A DNA stretch of 64,000 nt from Cloacibacillus evryensis DSM 19522 (GTDB taxonomy: Bacteria; Synergistota; Synergistia; Synergistales; Synergistaceae). Location of the stretch: positions 3,277,283-3,341,282 of the forward strand of contig NZ_KK073872.1 in the NCBI RefSeq assembly GCF_000585335.1, given 5' to 3'. Shown here piece after piece: positions 15,811-25,042 of this stretch (positions are counted from its first letter, which is position 1; each line of letters begins with the position of its first letter). Position numbers and translations under genes: made by a program. The notes beneath the pieces were generated by a model. The model searched no databases, was not told the DNA's origin, and was given only the letters and a program-made list of their open reading frames with translations.

Positions 15811-17223
15811 CTATTTCTGAATGGTTAATTTCTGGATATCTTTAGTTGTCTCATTGTTGTCTTTAAAGAAGATCATCAAAAGCGCGGCGCGGTTTTTCAC
15901 TCCGGCTTTTTCGTAGATGGCGGTGATGTGACGCTGGCAGGACCGTTCGGAGATATATAGGGAACGGCCGATCTCTTTCGCCGTTTCGTCTTCAACGATC
16001 ATTTTTTCAAGGACCATGGTTTCACGCTTGGTCAGGCTGTATCTTTCCGCGAAGGAGCCAAGATGCTCTTCCACGACGCCGGGGCCCGTGGTTTCGGGCG
16101 CGCCGGCATCACTCGCCGCATTTTTGCGCAGGAGGGTGAGGCATGAGAAGGCCGTCATGGCGACGACGACGGCGGCGTTGCAGTATAGCGCCCAGCGAGG
16201 GCCGGAGGAGTCGAGAAGGATGGCGGTGGGAATGACGGAGATACAGTTGACGAACTGCTTGACGGAGCGCCCCATGCCCGCCCATAGTTCGGGGAAACCG
16301 CTGTTTACGGAGAGTTTGAGGAAGGGCACGCTGAGGTAGACCACGTAGAAACCGTTGAAGAGCCAGAAGGTAACGTGGAATATTTCATACGAGAGCCCCT
16401 TTTCAAGAAAGAGCGGATAAACGGAAAGCACCGAGGCCACGGCGAGAGTTACCGCGGTCAGATAGCGGCCATTTTTCCGGTCGGCTAGAAAACCGGCGAT
16501 GAGCAGGCCGGGCACATAGAGGAGGCGCGGCCAGGTAACGACGGAGACTTTGCCTTCGGCGTTGAGCTTCATGAGAAAACCGTCGCCGATGCCGTAGAAG
16601 TGGCTCAGGAGCAGCACGATGACGGCGGCGGCGACCAGCTCTCCGGTGTATTTGCGTTTTGTATTTTCCGCCGCCTCTGCGGGAAACGATCTCGCCTCCG
16701 GCAGAGGCAGGATCATCTTCAGGAATATCAGCGAGCCGGCGGCAATGGCGGCCAATCTTATGTAAGGTCCGCCGCCGTAGTTCTGGATGGGAAATTGAAT
16801 CAGCACGGAGAGGGCGATGGCGGCTGAGAAGGCGCGCCCCTCGACGCCGCTGCCGCGAAGCCTCACGGCCCCCGCGTAGAGCGCCGCGCCGCCGAGGTAG
16901 CCGCCGGCGATCATGGAGGCAAAGGCGCCGAGGATGACGACGGCATGCTGCGAACTGACGTCGGTAAGGATGGCGGAGGCCGCCAAAACCGCCGCCGCGG
17001 CCGCGAGGAACCATCGCTTTTTCCGCTCTTCCGCGAAAAAGCGCGAGACGCAGGGAAAGAGGAGGTAGCCGCACCCATTGAGGAACATCAGGGTCGCGTA
17101 GAGGGCGGGAACGGAGCCGCTGCCGAATATTTCCGAAAAGCGTCCGTAGAGGGCGAATTCGGTGAGAAGGTATATTACCGTATACACCGTAAAGACGGCG
17201 GTCGCTCTCATTATGCCTGACAC
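15811..17223 (-). CDS. membrane-anchored LuxR-family regulator
   Basis: 470 residues. The first ~390 form about 12 hydrophobic helices resembling an MFS transporter. The last ~65 (SLTKRETMVLEKMI ... AKEIGRSLYISERSCQRH) are a LuxR/GerE helix-turn-helix. The protein probably senses a ligand or membrane state and binds DNA from the membrane. GTG at 17223 follows AAGGAGGGG. It sits just downstream of a paralogue (17315-18691) on the same strand and just upstream of palindromic sites. Target genes are not known; the neighbouring surface-protein genes are candidates. Confidence 0.85.
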   Translation of the reverse strand: MSGIMRATAVFTVYTVIYLLTEFALYGRFSEIFGSGSVPALYATLMFLNGCGYLLFPCVSRFFAEERKKRWFLAAAAAVLAASAILTDVSSQHAVVILGAFASMIAGGYLGGAALYAGAVRLRGSGVEGRAFSAAIALSVLIQFPIQNYGGGPYIRLAAIAAGSLIFLKMILPLPEARSFPAEAAENTKRKYTGELVAAAVIVLLLSHFYGIGDGFLMKLNAEGKVSVVTWPRLLYVPGLLIAGFLADRKNGRYLTAVTLAVASVLSVYPLFLEKGLSYEIFHVTFWLFNGFYVVYLSVPFLKLSVNSGFPELWAGMGRSVKQFVNCISVIPTAILLDSSGPRWALYCNAAVVVAMTAFSCLTLLRKNAASDAGAPETTGPGVVEEHLGSFAERYSLTKRETMVLEKMIVEDETAKEIGRSLYISERSCQRHITAIYEKAGVKNRAALLMIFFKDNNETTKDIQKLTIQK

Positions 17224-17314
17224 CGGTCGTTCCCCTCCTTTCGCGGCGCTGCGCGCTGCATGGATCTACAGGTCGATTATACTATTAACGGCAAACGTGA
17301 ATGTAGTGATAAAA

Positions 17315-18691
17315 TCACCCATCCAAAGTGTCAATGCCGCCGTCAGGCGGGGCGCCGAAAGCGGCGAGGAATCCGGCGCGGCTTTTCACGCCGGTTTTTT
17401 CGTATATGGAGGCGATGTCGCGCCGGCAGGTCCGTTCGGAGACCCCGAGCGAGGCGGCGATGTTTCTCACGTTTTCAGTGGGATCCGCCATCTTTCTGAA
17501 GATAACGGCTTCGCGCTCCGTGAACCCATACTCCGCGGAGGATACTGTCACGCGCGCGCCGGCGGCGGCTTTCTCACGCAGCAGCATCAGCGGGACGGAG
17601 AGGGCGAAGAGCGCGAGGATCACCGCCTCGAAGGCGGTGCTGCCCCAGCCGTCAAAGGCAAAGGCTCCCGAGACGATCGCAGGGGCGACGGCGAAGGAGC
17701 GCGCGCAGCGGCCCATGCCGGCCCAGAGCGGCGGGTTCGCGGTGGACGGCGCGATGTCCGTAAATATGAGCGTTATATAGATAATGTAGAAGCCGCAGTA
17801 GAGGTAGTAGGCCGAGAGGCTCGCGGCGTAGTATTCGGGGCTGCGCAGAAAGAGGGTCGCCGCCACCAGAAGGGTGAGCAGAGAGAGGGTGGCGGGCGTC
17901 AGGAACGCCCGGCCCCGCAGGTCGGCGAGGCAGCCGGCGGCAAGGATGCCGAGCACGTACAGGAGACGCGGGTATGCCGTGACGTCAAGCTGGTTTTTCG
18001 CGTAAAGGCCGGTTATAACGCCGTCGCACATGCCTACGGTTATCGACATCACAACGACGATGGCTATGAGCAGAATGTATCTGCGTTTCCCGGGGCCGCC
18101 CGGCAATCCGGACGAAATGGTCTCCGCCGCGCCGCTTCGCCAGTTTCGCGGAGGCTCTATCAACACGGCGAGCAGCAGCGAGACGGCTATCGCCGCGCAC
18201 TGTGCCGCCGGCTGGCTGCCTCCGGCATAGTGCTGTATCGCGTATTCGACGACCAGCGCCGCTGCGTAAGCCTCGCCGAGAGCGCGGCCCGACCAACGAA
18301 GCCCGCGGGAGAGCATGGCAAAACTCCAGTGCGCGGCCGCGCCGGTGACGCCCAGCGAAGAGGTATAGATAAAGACCACGAGCATGTGGAGCCAAAAGTT
18401 TTTGACAAAAAAGATCGCCGCCGTGGAGAGGATGAAAACGGCTATCGACGAAAGGATCACCTTTCTTTGCTCGATCCCCCGCCGCAGCGCGAGCGTAAAT
18501 CCAAGGTATCCGCAGGCGGTACCGAGCATCAGCAGGGCGTAGGCCGGGTTGACGAGGCTTTCGCCGAAAAAGGAGCCGGTCGTCTCTATCACGGCAAAGG
18601 CGGAGAGGAAAAAGGGCAGCAGATGCAGCGAGAGGAAGGCGGCGCTGCGCAGTGGTTCGGCGTTGTCCCTGATCCAGCGATATGCCGTCAT
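17315..18691 (-). CDS. membrane-anchored LuxR-family regulator (paralogue)
   Basis: 458 residues, same layout as the next gene: about 12 membrane helices (residues ~15-370), a short linker, then a LuxR-type helix-turn-helix (FTEREAVIFRKMA ... NIAASLGVSERTCRRDI). Its ATG follows GGGGAGGG. It is separated by 91 bases from the paralogue, so they arose by tandem duplication and have diverged. The helix-turn-helix is well kept in both, so both should bind DNA. Confidence 0.85.
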   Translation of the reverse strand: MTAYRWIRDNAEPLRSAAFLSLHLLPFFLSAFAVIETTGSFFGESLVNPAYALLMLGTACGYLGFTLALRRGIEQRKVILSSIAVFILSTAAIFFVKNFWLHMLVVFIYTSSLGVTGAAAHWSFAMLSRGLRWSGRALGEAYAAALVVEYAIQHYAGGSQPAAQCAAIAVSLLLAVLIEPPRNWRSGAAETISSGLPGGPGKRRYILLIAIVVVMSITVGMCDGVITGLYAKNQLDVTAYPRLLYVLGILAAGCLADLRGRAFLTPATLSLLTLLVAATLFLRSPEYYAASLSAYYLYCGFYIIYITLIFTDIAPSTANPPLWAGMGRCARSFAVAPAIVSGAFAFDGWGSTAFEAVILALFALSVPLMLLREKAAAGARVTVSSAEYGFTEREAVIFRKMADPTENVRNIAASLGVSERTCRRDIASIYEKTGVKSRAGFLAAFGAPPDGGIDTLDG

Positions 18692-18867
18692 GCCCGTATT
18701 CCCTCCCCTTTACCGCATCTGTAAAAATTGTATTACGTGAGAGTCATTTGTCAAATAAAATTATTTTCCGGACAGATTTTACCGCCGGCGGCGGAACTTC
18801 CCGTAAACGTAAATTAACGGGAGCGTTACTTATTTGTAATTTATAACTTTCGCTGCGTACCATACGT

Positions 18868-18895
18868 TTGACAATTTCAAAAAAATATGTAGAAT
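18868..18895 (+). promoter_or_regulatory. sigma-70-type promoter for the 40-codon gene
   Basis: TTGACA at 18868-18873, a 16-base spacer, then TAGAAT at 18890-18895. It stands about 55 bases before the start codon at 18949. Confidence 0.65.
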
Positions 18896-18948
18896 AGCTT
18901 GGTGTGGAGGGTAGCTTCCGCAAATAAATTTATAAAGGAGGTGGACGG

Positions 18949-19071
18949 ATGAGCAATAAACTCGTGTATATCGGCGGCGTAGCCTATTGGATGACGCCCG
19001 AGGGAAGCTTTACGGCGGCCGAGATGAAGGACGGCGTTCCCGTAGAGCATATCGTTATTAAGAGAAGATAG
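18949..19071 (+). CDS. 40-residue hypothetical protein
   Basis: Short gene with unusually complete expression signals: a TTGACA/TAGAAT promoter and AAAGGAGGTG 8 bases before the ATG. The product starts MSNKLVYIGGVAYWM, contains an acidic middle (AAEMKDGVPVEH) and ends IVIKRR. It has no signal peptide or membrane segment. No family recognised; it could be a small regulator or a modified-peptide precursor, but nothing in it proves either. A weak hairpin with a T-run (19115-19131) follows. Confidence 0.6.
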   Translation: MSNKLVYIGGVAYWMTPEGSFTAAEMKDGVPVEHIVIKRR

Positions 19072-19402
19072 GCAGTTCAATCAAGCACCACGGTAACAAA
19101 AATGTTTCACTTTTACGCCCGAGGGCGTTTTGGCAAGCACAGGTTCAGGGTTTTCACATCGAGACAAAACCGCTGAACCGGTGCCGTGGGCCGAAAACCA
19201 TCCAACCATTCAAAAAAGGTAAAATAAAGAGGATCTGCGGCGCAAGGGCTGCGGTATCGTCGTTCGTCCAGCCTTCCCCACGGCGATCCAAGCGCCGGCT
19301 GTTGGCAAAAGACCGGTAAAAGTCCGATGGAAGCCCGGGGCGGGATGGTAAAATGGAGCCGCGGGACATTGCGTATAAATACATAAAGAGAGGGGCGAGA
19401 CC
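19072..19402. other. intergenic region
   Basis: About 330 bases. A short hairpin with TTTT near 19115-19131 may end the 40-codon transcript. Otherwise I see no gene or named element; a promoter for the following gene must lie here but is not clear. Confidence 0.4.
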
Positions 19403-20083
19403 ATGACTGCAATTGAAGAAAAGGCGGCGGCTTTGCTTGAGAAATGTGAGATTTTATCGCTGGCTTCGATAAGCGAAGACGGCTTCCCGCGGACCTGCGT
19501 TATGAGCAAGGCCGGCTGCGATGGAATGAGCCGGATATTTTTCGCAACGGGGGCAAGTTCGCGTAAGACGGCCCATTTTATGAAAAACCCAAGGGCCGGG
19601 GTCTCATTCGGCGACGAAAAGGACAGCGTTACAATGATCGGAACAATAAAGATCGTGGAAGACGAATCCCTCAAAAACAGCCTCTGGAAAGATTGGTACA
19701 CCGCTCACTTTCCCGGCGGTCCCAAGGACCCGGAATATTGCGTGCTGCAGTTTGACGCCCTGGAGGCGACCCTCTACATAGACGGCGAGTTCGTCACCTG
19801 GCGCGCATCAGACGGGAAGGTATTTTACAGATTCTGCCAAAGCTGCGGCATGCCGCTCGCCGCGGAAGAGATGTACGGAACGGAGGACGGCGGCGGCAAG
19901 AGCGGCGAATATTGCCTTTACTGCATGAAGGATGGAAGATTCACCGCCGACATGACGATGGACGAGATGATCGAGTTCTGCATCCCCCATATGGAAGCGG
20001 CGCATCCAGAAATGTCCGCCGCCGGCGCGCGCGAAATGATGCAAAAAGTCCTGCCGAGGCTTAAGCGGTGGCAAACGAACTGA
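19403..20083 (+). CDS. pyridoxamine 5'-phosphate oxidase-like protein with zinc ribbon
   Basis: 226 residues, two domains. Residues 1-130 are the split-barrel FMN-binding fold of the pyridoxamine phosphate oxidase-like family (LSLASISEDGFPRTCVM). Residues ~140-190 are a zinc ribbon with two Cys pairs, CQSCGMPL and YCLYC, and the typical TMDEMIEFCIPH tail. Families with this fusion are mostly uncharacterised reductases or flavin-binding proteins. GAGAGGGG precedes the ATG. It stands alone; repeats follow immediately downstream. Confidence 0.88.
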   Translation: MTAIEEKAAALLEKCEILSLASISEDGFPRTCVMSKAGCDGMSRIFFATGASSRKTAHFMKNPRAGVSFGDEKDSVTMIGTIKIVEDESLKNSLWKDWYTAHFPGGPKDPEYCVLQFDALEATLYIDGEFVTWRASDGKVFYRFCQSCGMPLAAEEMYGTEDGGGKSGEYCLYCMKDGRFTADMTMDEMIEFCIPHMEAAHPEMSAAGAREMMQKVLPRLKRWQTN

Positions 20084-20089
20084 AACGGT

Positions 20090-20399
20090 AAATCGGCGTT
20101 TATACGCGCCGTCTGCGTCATAACTTGCCCTCTGAGTGTCCTCGCCGTATGACCAATACGGCTCCGGTACTCAGAGGGCAAGTTATTTAGCATCCGGCAC
20201 GTCTAAACTCAAACTTTTCCAGTTATAGGGACTATGAGAACCTAACATTATTCCTATGGCTGAAAAATGCTAGCTTTTTGAGCTTATATTAATAGTACCT
20301 TACATATACTATATTAATTTGCTAAAAAGTGTTGCTATTACCAGATTCTAGAGATACGAGTACCTATCATTAGAAAAGTTTGAGTCTAAACGCCGATTT
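20090..20399. repeat. MITE-like nested inverted-repeat element
   Basis: Bounded by perfect 13-bp inverted repeats AAATCGGCGTTTA (20090-20102) and TAAACGCCGATTT (20387-20399). Inside are a long hairpin (20121-20185, 17-bp perfect outer arms plus a 7-bp inner stem) and an AT-rich block bounded by GTCTAAACTCAAACTTTTC (20201-20219) and its imperfect complement (20372-20391). No gene inside. It looks like a non-autonomous mobile element or a stack of them; I know no name for it. Confidence 0.5.
20121..20185. repeat. long hairpin within the repeat nest
   Basis: Perfect 17-bp inverted repeat TAACTTGCCCTCTGAGT / ACTCAGAGGGCAAGTTA, with an inner GCCGTAT / ATACGGC stem. It lies 37 bases after the zinc-ribbon gene and may also end its transcript. 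Confidence 0.6.
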
Positions 20400-20410
20400 C
20401 CTTCGGGCGG

Positions 20411-20512
20411 GGAAAAGATAAACTGGGATTTAGCGCCCTTCCGCCGCTCCGGCCTCCGAGCCGGAGCCTATGATTGTTGGCTTGGTTTATCTTTTTAAAA
20501 GGCTCCCTCGCC
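20411..20512. repeat. left arm of a long inverted repeat around the insertion sequence
   Basis: About 100 bases whose reverse complement recurs at 21958-22047 with few mismatches and one gap of about 8 bases. Shared stretches include GATAAACTGGGATTTAGCGC, the palindromic CTCCGGCCTCCGAGCC and AAAGGCTCCCTC. Confidence 0.7.
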
Positions 20513-21957
20513 TGAACAGAGTCCCGAAAATCGGACAGCCAAATAAAGCCCCTGGATTATAATAAAACTAAATACATATAAAGGGGGCTCTTCTATGCGT
20601 AAACGTAAAACAGAAGAAAGAATAAAAGCAATTGAGATGCACAAACAGGGAATTCCACGAAGGCGGATTGCTGAAGAACTTGGTGTTAGTCATGATTCTG
20701 TTAAAACATGGATATCTTTATATAAGAGCGGACAGAAGGACTTACTGGATGATACAAGGAAAAAAGAACCTACAGCAAGGCTGTAAAACTTGAAGCTGTT
20801 TCGGCTCATTTAGAAGAGGGACGTACTATGGTAGATGTTACCTCATCTTTTAACATTTCAAGTCCCTCTCTTTTAAGACGATGGTGTAAGGAATTTATCG
20901 AACAAGGGGATATTTCTAGTTCAAAACAAGACTGTCCAGATAAGAAATTGGAAGTTACAAATAGCATAGAAAAGATTAAAGAGCTGGAAATGCAGGTCGA
21001 TGTATTAAAAAAGCCTTAGAGCTGCAAAGGTGGTGATAGAAAGAAATATTAAATACAGAATCATTTTTGAATTTTCAACAAAACATTCTGTCTGTGTAAT
21101 GTGTAGATTTTTGTCCGTATCTCGTTCGACATACTACAGTTGGCTAAAGCGGCGTGGAATGGAAGATAAAGACGGTCCTCTCATAGAAGCAATAAGAACG
21201 GGACAGAATATCAACAAAAACACTTATGGGTACAGGCGAATGACTCTGTGGCTCAACAACTTCATTGGCATTCATGTAAACAATAAGAGGGTAAGGCGTG
21301 TTATGAAAAAAGCGGGACTTCAAGCGGAAATAAGAAAAAGAAAAAGTTTAAAGTGATGTCAGGAAATATCCACAGCTATGAGAATATCCTGAACAGAGAA
21401 TTTCGTTCCGACAGACCAAACCAGAAACTGGTTACTGATATCACATATATACGAACAAAAAGGGTAATATATTCCTCTCCATGATAAAAGATCTCTTTGA
21501 TAATTCCATACAGGGATATCAAATCAGTCGTAATAATAATATTAAGTTAGTAACCGATACATTGAAGAAAGCATTTGAAAATAATAATAAGGTGGTCGCT
21601 GATGGACCAATCCTCCACAGCGACCAGGGGTTTCAATATACAAGCCATGCATATTTCAACCTGACACAAAGATACGGACTCAAGGTCTCGATGTCAAGGA
21701 AAGGAAATTGTTTGGATAATGCCTGTGCAGAAAACTTCTTTAGTCACATTAAATCAGAACTCGTCAACCGAGTAAAATGGGAGAACTACGAGGAGGCCAA
21801 AGATGCTATAGACAAATATATAAGGTATTATAATAACGACAGGATACAGATAAAATTGAAAAAGGCTCCGATGCAATATCGAAGTCTCTTTATTGAATAA
21901 ATTTTTGATACCCTTGGGAGCTTTTATAGCGTTGTCCGGTTTGCGGGACTCTGTTCA
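20513..21957 (+). mobile_element. degenerate IS3-family insertion sequence
   Basis: About 1445 bp, bounded by related ends TGAACAGAGTCCCG...GGACA (left) and its complement TGTCC...CGGGACTCTGTTCA (right), typical of IS3-family termini. It contains orfA- and orfB-like pieces in the usual order. It sits exactly in the loop of a ~100-bp inverted repeat. No target duplication is obvious (GCC on the left, AGG on the right). Confidence 0.8.
20595..21900 (+). pseudogene. broken IS3-family transposase (orfA and orfB)
   Basis: orfA starts at 20595 (MRKRKTEERIKAIEMHKQG, helix-turn-helix) but shifts frame near 20783. The leucine-rich end reaches LKKP at 21019, with an A-AAA-AAG slippery stretch. orfB begins near 21030, then breaks at about 21356 and again near 21475. 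The DDE residues are still readable (LVTDITYI, LHSDQGFQYTS, CAENFFSHIKSE) but lie in different frames. The element is therefore unlikely to make active transposase. AT-rich compared with the neighbours. Confidence 0.85.
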
Positions 21958-22047
21958 AGGAGGGAGCCTTTAAAAAAGTAAAACCAACGCCACTCTGGCT
22001 CGGAGGCCGGAGCGACGGAAGGGCGCTAAATCCCAGTTTATCTTTCC
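21958..22047. repeat. right arm of the long inverted repeat
   Basis: Reverse complement of the left arm at 20411-20512. Together, without the insertion sequence, they would form one ~200-base hairpin; the insertion sequence occupies the loop. Confidence 0.7.
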
Positions 22048-22181
22048 TCGCAATCACGTTCGGCGCTTATACGCAGTGAACCAAAACGCCGGTTTACGCC
22101 AAGTTACCATTCCCCTGACCTTTGCTGATGAATTTGTCTTGCCGTGTATAGTCCTGATAGCTGCTTTATTTAAGGTTTTTG

Positions 22182-22280
22182 TATTTCATGAATATCTATT
22201 AAAAATTTATGATATCTAAATATTATTATTTATGAAATACAAATTAGATGTTTGATTATTTATCTTTCATGATATTTATA
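22182..22280. promoter_or_regulatory. operator-rich promoter region of the first XRE gene
   Basis: AT-rich stretch with an inverted pair GTATTTCAT / ATGAAATAC and several TTCATGA or TTTATGA motifs. TTCATGATATTTA at 22266-22278 recurs at 24984-24996 in front of the paralogous regulator, at a similar distance (55 and 59 bases) from the start. Binding by the XRE proteins is inference. Confidence 0.5.
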
Positions 22281-22320
22281 GAGTCATTACAGTATCTATA
22301 TGAAGAGGGCGTATTATGCA

Positions 22321-22731
22321 ATGCTCGGCGAAGAGATTCGTGCAAGACGAAAAAGATTGGGACTTACTCAAAAGGCTCTGGCCAGCCTCATAAATGTTAA
22401 ACCAACCACCATGTGCCAGTACGAGAACGGCACAAATGAGATGTCTTTTGCGGTTTTAAAGAACATTGCGAAAGTTTTGAATTGTTCGGCGGCTGACCTC
22501 GCATATGAAGAGTTGGGAATGGCAGACCAACCGTTAGGACCTTCCGGCGATGATGCGGCATCTCCCTCCGGGTCGAAAAAAGAGGAACTTTTCTTCACAG
22601 ACCCGCTTGATGTTGAGATCGTCAAGCTTTTAAAAAATTTGGATAAAGTAGCAAAAGAAAAAGTAATTGCCTATATGCGGGATCAAAAAGCCGTTACCAA
22701 CTATTTTGAGATCGTGCGAAAACACAAATAA
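22321..22731 (+). CDS. XRE-family transcriptional regulator
   Basis: About 136 residues. The N-terminal helix-turn-helix reads EIRARRKRLGLTQKALASLI with QYENGTNEMSF as the recognition part. The C-terminal part (DPLDVEIVKLLKNLDKVAKEKV) is conserved in a paralogue at 25043. The start is placed at the ATG at 22321 by alignment with the paralogue and because AGAGGG lies upstream; an in-frame ATG at 22300 would add 7 residues. It points toward a convergent permease gene and shares an upstream motif with the paralogue. Confidence 0.85.
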   Translation: MLGEEIRARRKRLGLTQKALASLINVKPTTMCQYENGTNEMSFAVLKNIAKVLNCSAADLAYEELGMADQPLGPSGDDAASPSGSKKEELFFTDPLDVEIVKLLKNLDKVAKEKVIAYMRDQKAVTNYFEIVRKHK

Positions 22732-22830
22732 GCAAGCGGTTGCTTAATAGCATGAACAAACCGGCCTGATAAATATTGTGAAAGAGGGCGGCTTGTCCAT
22801 GCCGTTATTATCCAAAACTAGGCAAACACA

Positions 22831-23919
22831 TCAAGCATTTTCCGCAGGTTTTGGCTTTTTCACAAACTTGATATAAAAAACTGGAACGATATACAATATC
22901 CCGACATATGCAGCCACTGTCGTAACAAGATTAACCAGGACGGAGAAGGAACTGAACCCGCTTCCAAAGTAGGCAAGAACAGATACCGCCACGACTACCC
23001 ACGGATAGGCTTTTGTCTTTTCCGCAGCGAATACGTTTGTAACCGACCATACCAGCGGAGCCGTCGTCGTATAAAGCGCCGCCAACAGGATTATCCCGTA
23101 AATTGCGCCAAGAAATGGATTTATCATGCCCCCCAAATATAAGTTGGGCACCTCTATTCCTTCCAGGATCGATATATTTGCTATGAACGCCAGCATCATT
23201 AGAATAGACGCCAATACATATATTACGGCTCCTATGACTACGCTTTGAACAAGTTGCCGTGTCGTCGCTGGATTTGTGGAGGCGACGCCTGAAAGGTAGG
23301 CGGCTTGGAAGAGAATGCAGTATGAAAAATACATTATCGCAGCCCACAACCAATTCTCGCTGGGTTTCAGCAGGTTATGGCTTTTTACGTACTCATTTCC
23401 CGCCTCCAGCCCGGTAGCTCCGTTTGTAAGAGCTATTGCGGCTATTAGAACGACGAAAACGATAATGCACGGCCCTAGGCTTCCTATAACATCGACGGTT
23501 TTTCTCATGCCCAAAAGCCCTGTCACAAGAACCATGACAGTCATTATTATTCGCCCGATCTCGTTGCCAATATTAAAATATTGTGCGAAAGCGGCGCCTG
23601 CTCCGGCTATCATCAGGCTTGCCATACAAAAAAGGTAGGCGAGGGAAAAGCCGAACAGGGCGTTGCCAAGGTATTTACCGCAATAAAACAGATATACCTG
23701 ACGAAGGGATGTCAGCCCGAAGTCTCTGGAGTCTTTCACAATAAAAGTTGCGTAAGAGCCCCACAATACGGCGCTTACAAGGATTCCCATAATACCTGCA
23801 TACCCGAATGACGTGAAATACTGCATCATCTCCTGCCCGCTGCCGAACCCGGAGCCTGCCAGGTAGGCCAGATACGCGCCGGACAGGATAAACACAGTTA
23901 AAAAATTCTTTCTTTCCAC
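22831..23919 (-). CDS. YkvI-like membrane protein (putative permease)
   Basis: 362 residues with about 10 hydrophobic helices. The N-terminus (FILSGAYLAYLAGSGFGSGQ) has the unwound-helix glycine pattern of the LeuT-fold amino acid permeases, as in the uncharacterised YkvI family. It starts with GTG at 23919. It lies 77 bases downstream of the acetoacetate decarboxylase-like gene on the same strand, so the two are probably one unit: import of a substrate and its decarboxylation or modification. Substrate unknown. Confidence 0.75.
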   Translation of the reverse strand: MERKNFLTVFILSGAYLAYLAGSGFGSGQEMMQYFTSFGYAGIMGILVSAVLWGSYATFIVKDSRDFGLTSLRQVYLFYCGKYLGNALFGFSLAYLFCMASLMIAGAGAAFAQYFNIGNEIGRIIMTVMVLVTGLLGMRKTVDVIGSLGPCIIVFVVLIAAIALTNGATGLEAGNEYVKSHNLLKPSENWLWAAIMYFSYCILFQAAYLSGVASTNPATTRQLVQSVVIGAVIYVLASILMMLAFIANISILEGIEVPNLYLGGMINPFLGAIYGIILLAALYTTTAPLVWSVTNVFAAEKTKAYPWVVVAVSVLAYFGSGFSSFSVLVNLVTTVAAYVGILYIVPVFYIKFVKKPKPAENA

Positions 23920-23996
23920 CTTTTTATCCCCCTAACATATAAGATTAGCGGCGCGGAGAAAACGGAACGTTCCCCGCGCCGCGTTAAAATTCATGC

Positions 23997-24743
23997 TTAA
24001 ATAAGCGTGTCTATGACCTTCGCCCAGCCGTTTTCCATCGTTGCGAGAAAATCGGTGATTGAATAACCGCCACCCATGACTTTAACGGGCATAAAGTCTC
24101 CGATGGGGTCGTTTGGTGAACAGTTTAGCGTCACCTTCGCCTCTCCATGCAGGTTTGAAAGGGTTTTGCAGGTGGAGGAATTGTCTCTGGCAGTAACGCG
24201 TTGTGAGAAAATTCCCGGTCCGTCAGGGTTTGGAATAGTCAAAAGGTTGAGATGCGGGAATGTCGTGTGTAAAACAGGAACATCTTTAACAGACTTTGAG
24301 AGGTCAAGCTCGATATCTATCAGCTTAACACCTTTTCTTGTTGTCGTTCCCCTGATAATATCTCCATCTTTTTCCAGCGTCATACACGCATATTTCTTGG
24401 GATACCCCCAGTAACGGCCGGTGGCGATAGCCGCGTCGTTGTCTTCCCATTCGTACATATAATATCCGCCGTACATACTTTTGTATTTCACGGTGAAGAC
24501 AATCCCGGAATCCATGTAGGGAAGTTCCGGGCTCTCAAGGAAATTGTTCACGTATATCATGCAGATGTTACTTACATACTCGAAGGGAGTCGGCGCTAAA
24601 TGCTTACGCACAGTTTCTTCATTAACCTCACACATGGCATATACGGTCCTGCTGTTCTTACAGCTATACGGGACCATGGGCTCTGGAACGAGAGGTTCTT
24701 GTACCGGCATATTATTGGCTTTCTTAATTTCTATTTTGCTCAT
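23997..24743 (-). CDS. acetoacetate decarboxylase-family protein
   Basis: 248 residues, normal length for the family. GRYWGYPKKYA aligns with the active-site region of acetoacetate decarboxylase, in which the first of two adjacent lysines forms the Schiff base; both lysines are present. Family members also include aldolase-dehydratases acting on other keto acids, so the substrate is open. AAGGAGGAG precedes the ATG. Divergent from the second XRE gene and likely controlled by it. Confidence 0.85.
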   Translation of the reverse strand: MSKIEIKKANNMPVQEPLVPEPMVPYSCKNSRTVYAMCEVNEETVRKHLAPTPFEYVSNICMIYVNNFLESPELPYMDSGIVFTVKYKSMYGGYYMYEWEDNDAAIATGRYWGYPKKYACMTLEKDGDIIRGTTTRKGVKLIDIELDLSKSVKDVPVLHTTFPHLNLLTIPNPDGPGIFSQRVTARDNSSTCKTLSNLHGEAKVTLNCSPNDPIGDFMPVKVMGGGYSITDFLATMENGWAKVIDTLI

Positions 24744-25042
24744 TGTAAGTTACTCCTCCTTCGTGGTGCTGGATAAATTAAAAATCGGACAGAAACGCGG
24801 CGCGATTTTACAGCTGATGCGGCGATAGTTTGATAATCACCCCTCTCTCCAAAATGAAACGCTGATTTATGCGCTATTCAGATTTGCTATTTGTCGGCCC
24901 GGTTACAGGCGCGAACTAATATATTTATGATTCATAAATAATTATATTTATAAAACATAAATTGTCAATCAAATAATTCTTGCTTCATGATATTTAAATA
25001 GGCAGGTATTTTTGATAATGTATTTAATGAGAGGTTAGAACT
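24744..25042. promoter_or_regulatory. divergent promoter region with XRE-type operators
   Basis: About 300 bases between the decarboxylase and the second XRE gene. A 17-base palindrome ATTTATGA-T-TCATAAAT lies near 24926-24942 and TTCATGATATTTA at 24984-24996, matching the upstream region of the first XRE gene. No gene seen. Confidence 0.55.

Noticed and set aside
17162-18724. 520-codon plus-strand frame over the second LuxR-type gene
   Set aside because: The product is a Gly/Arg-rich shadow; the minus strand encodes clear membrane helices and a LuxR domain.
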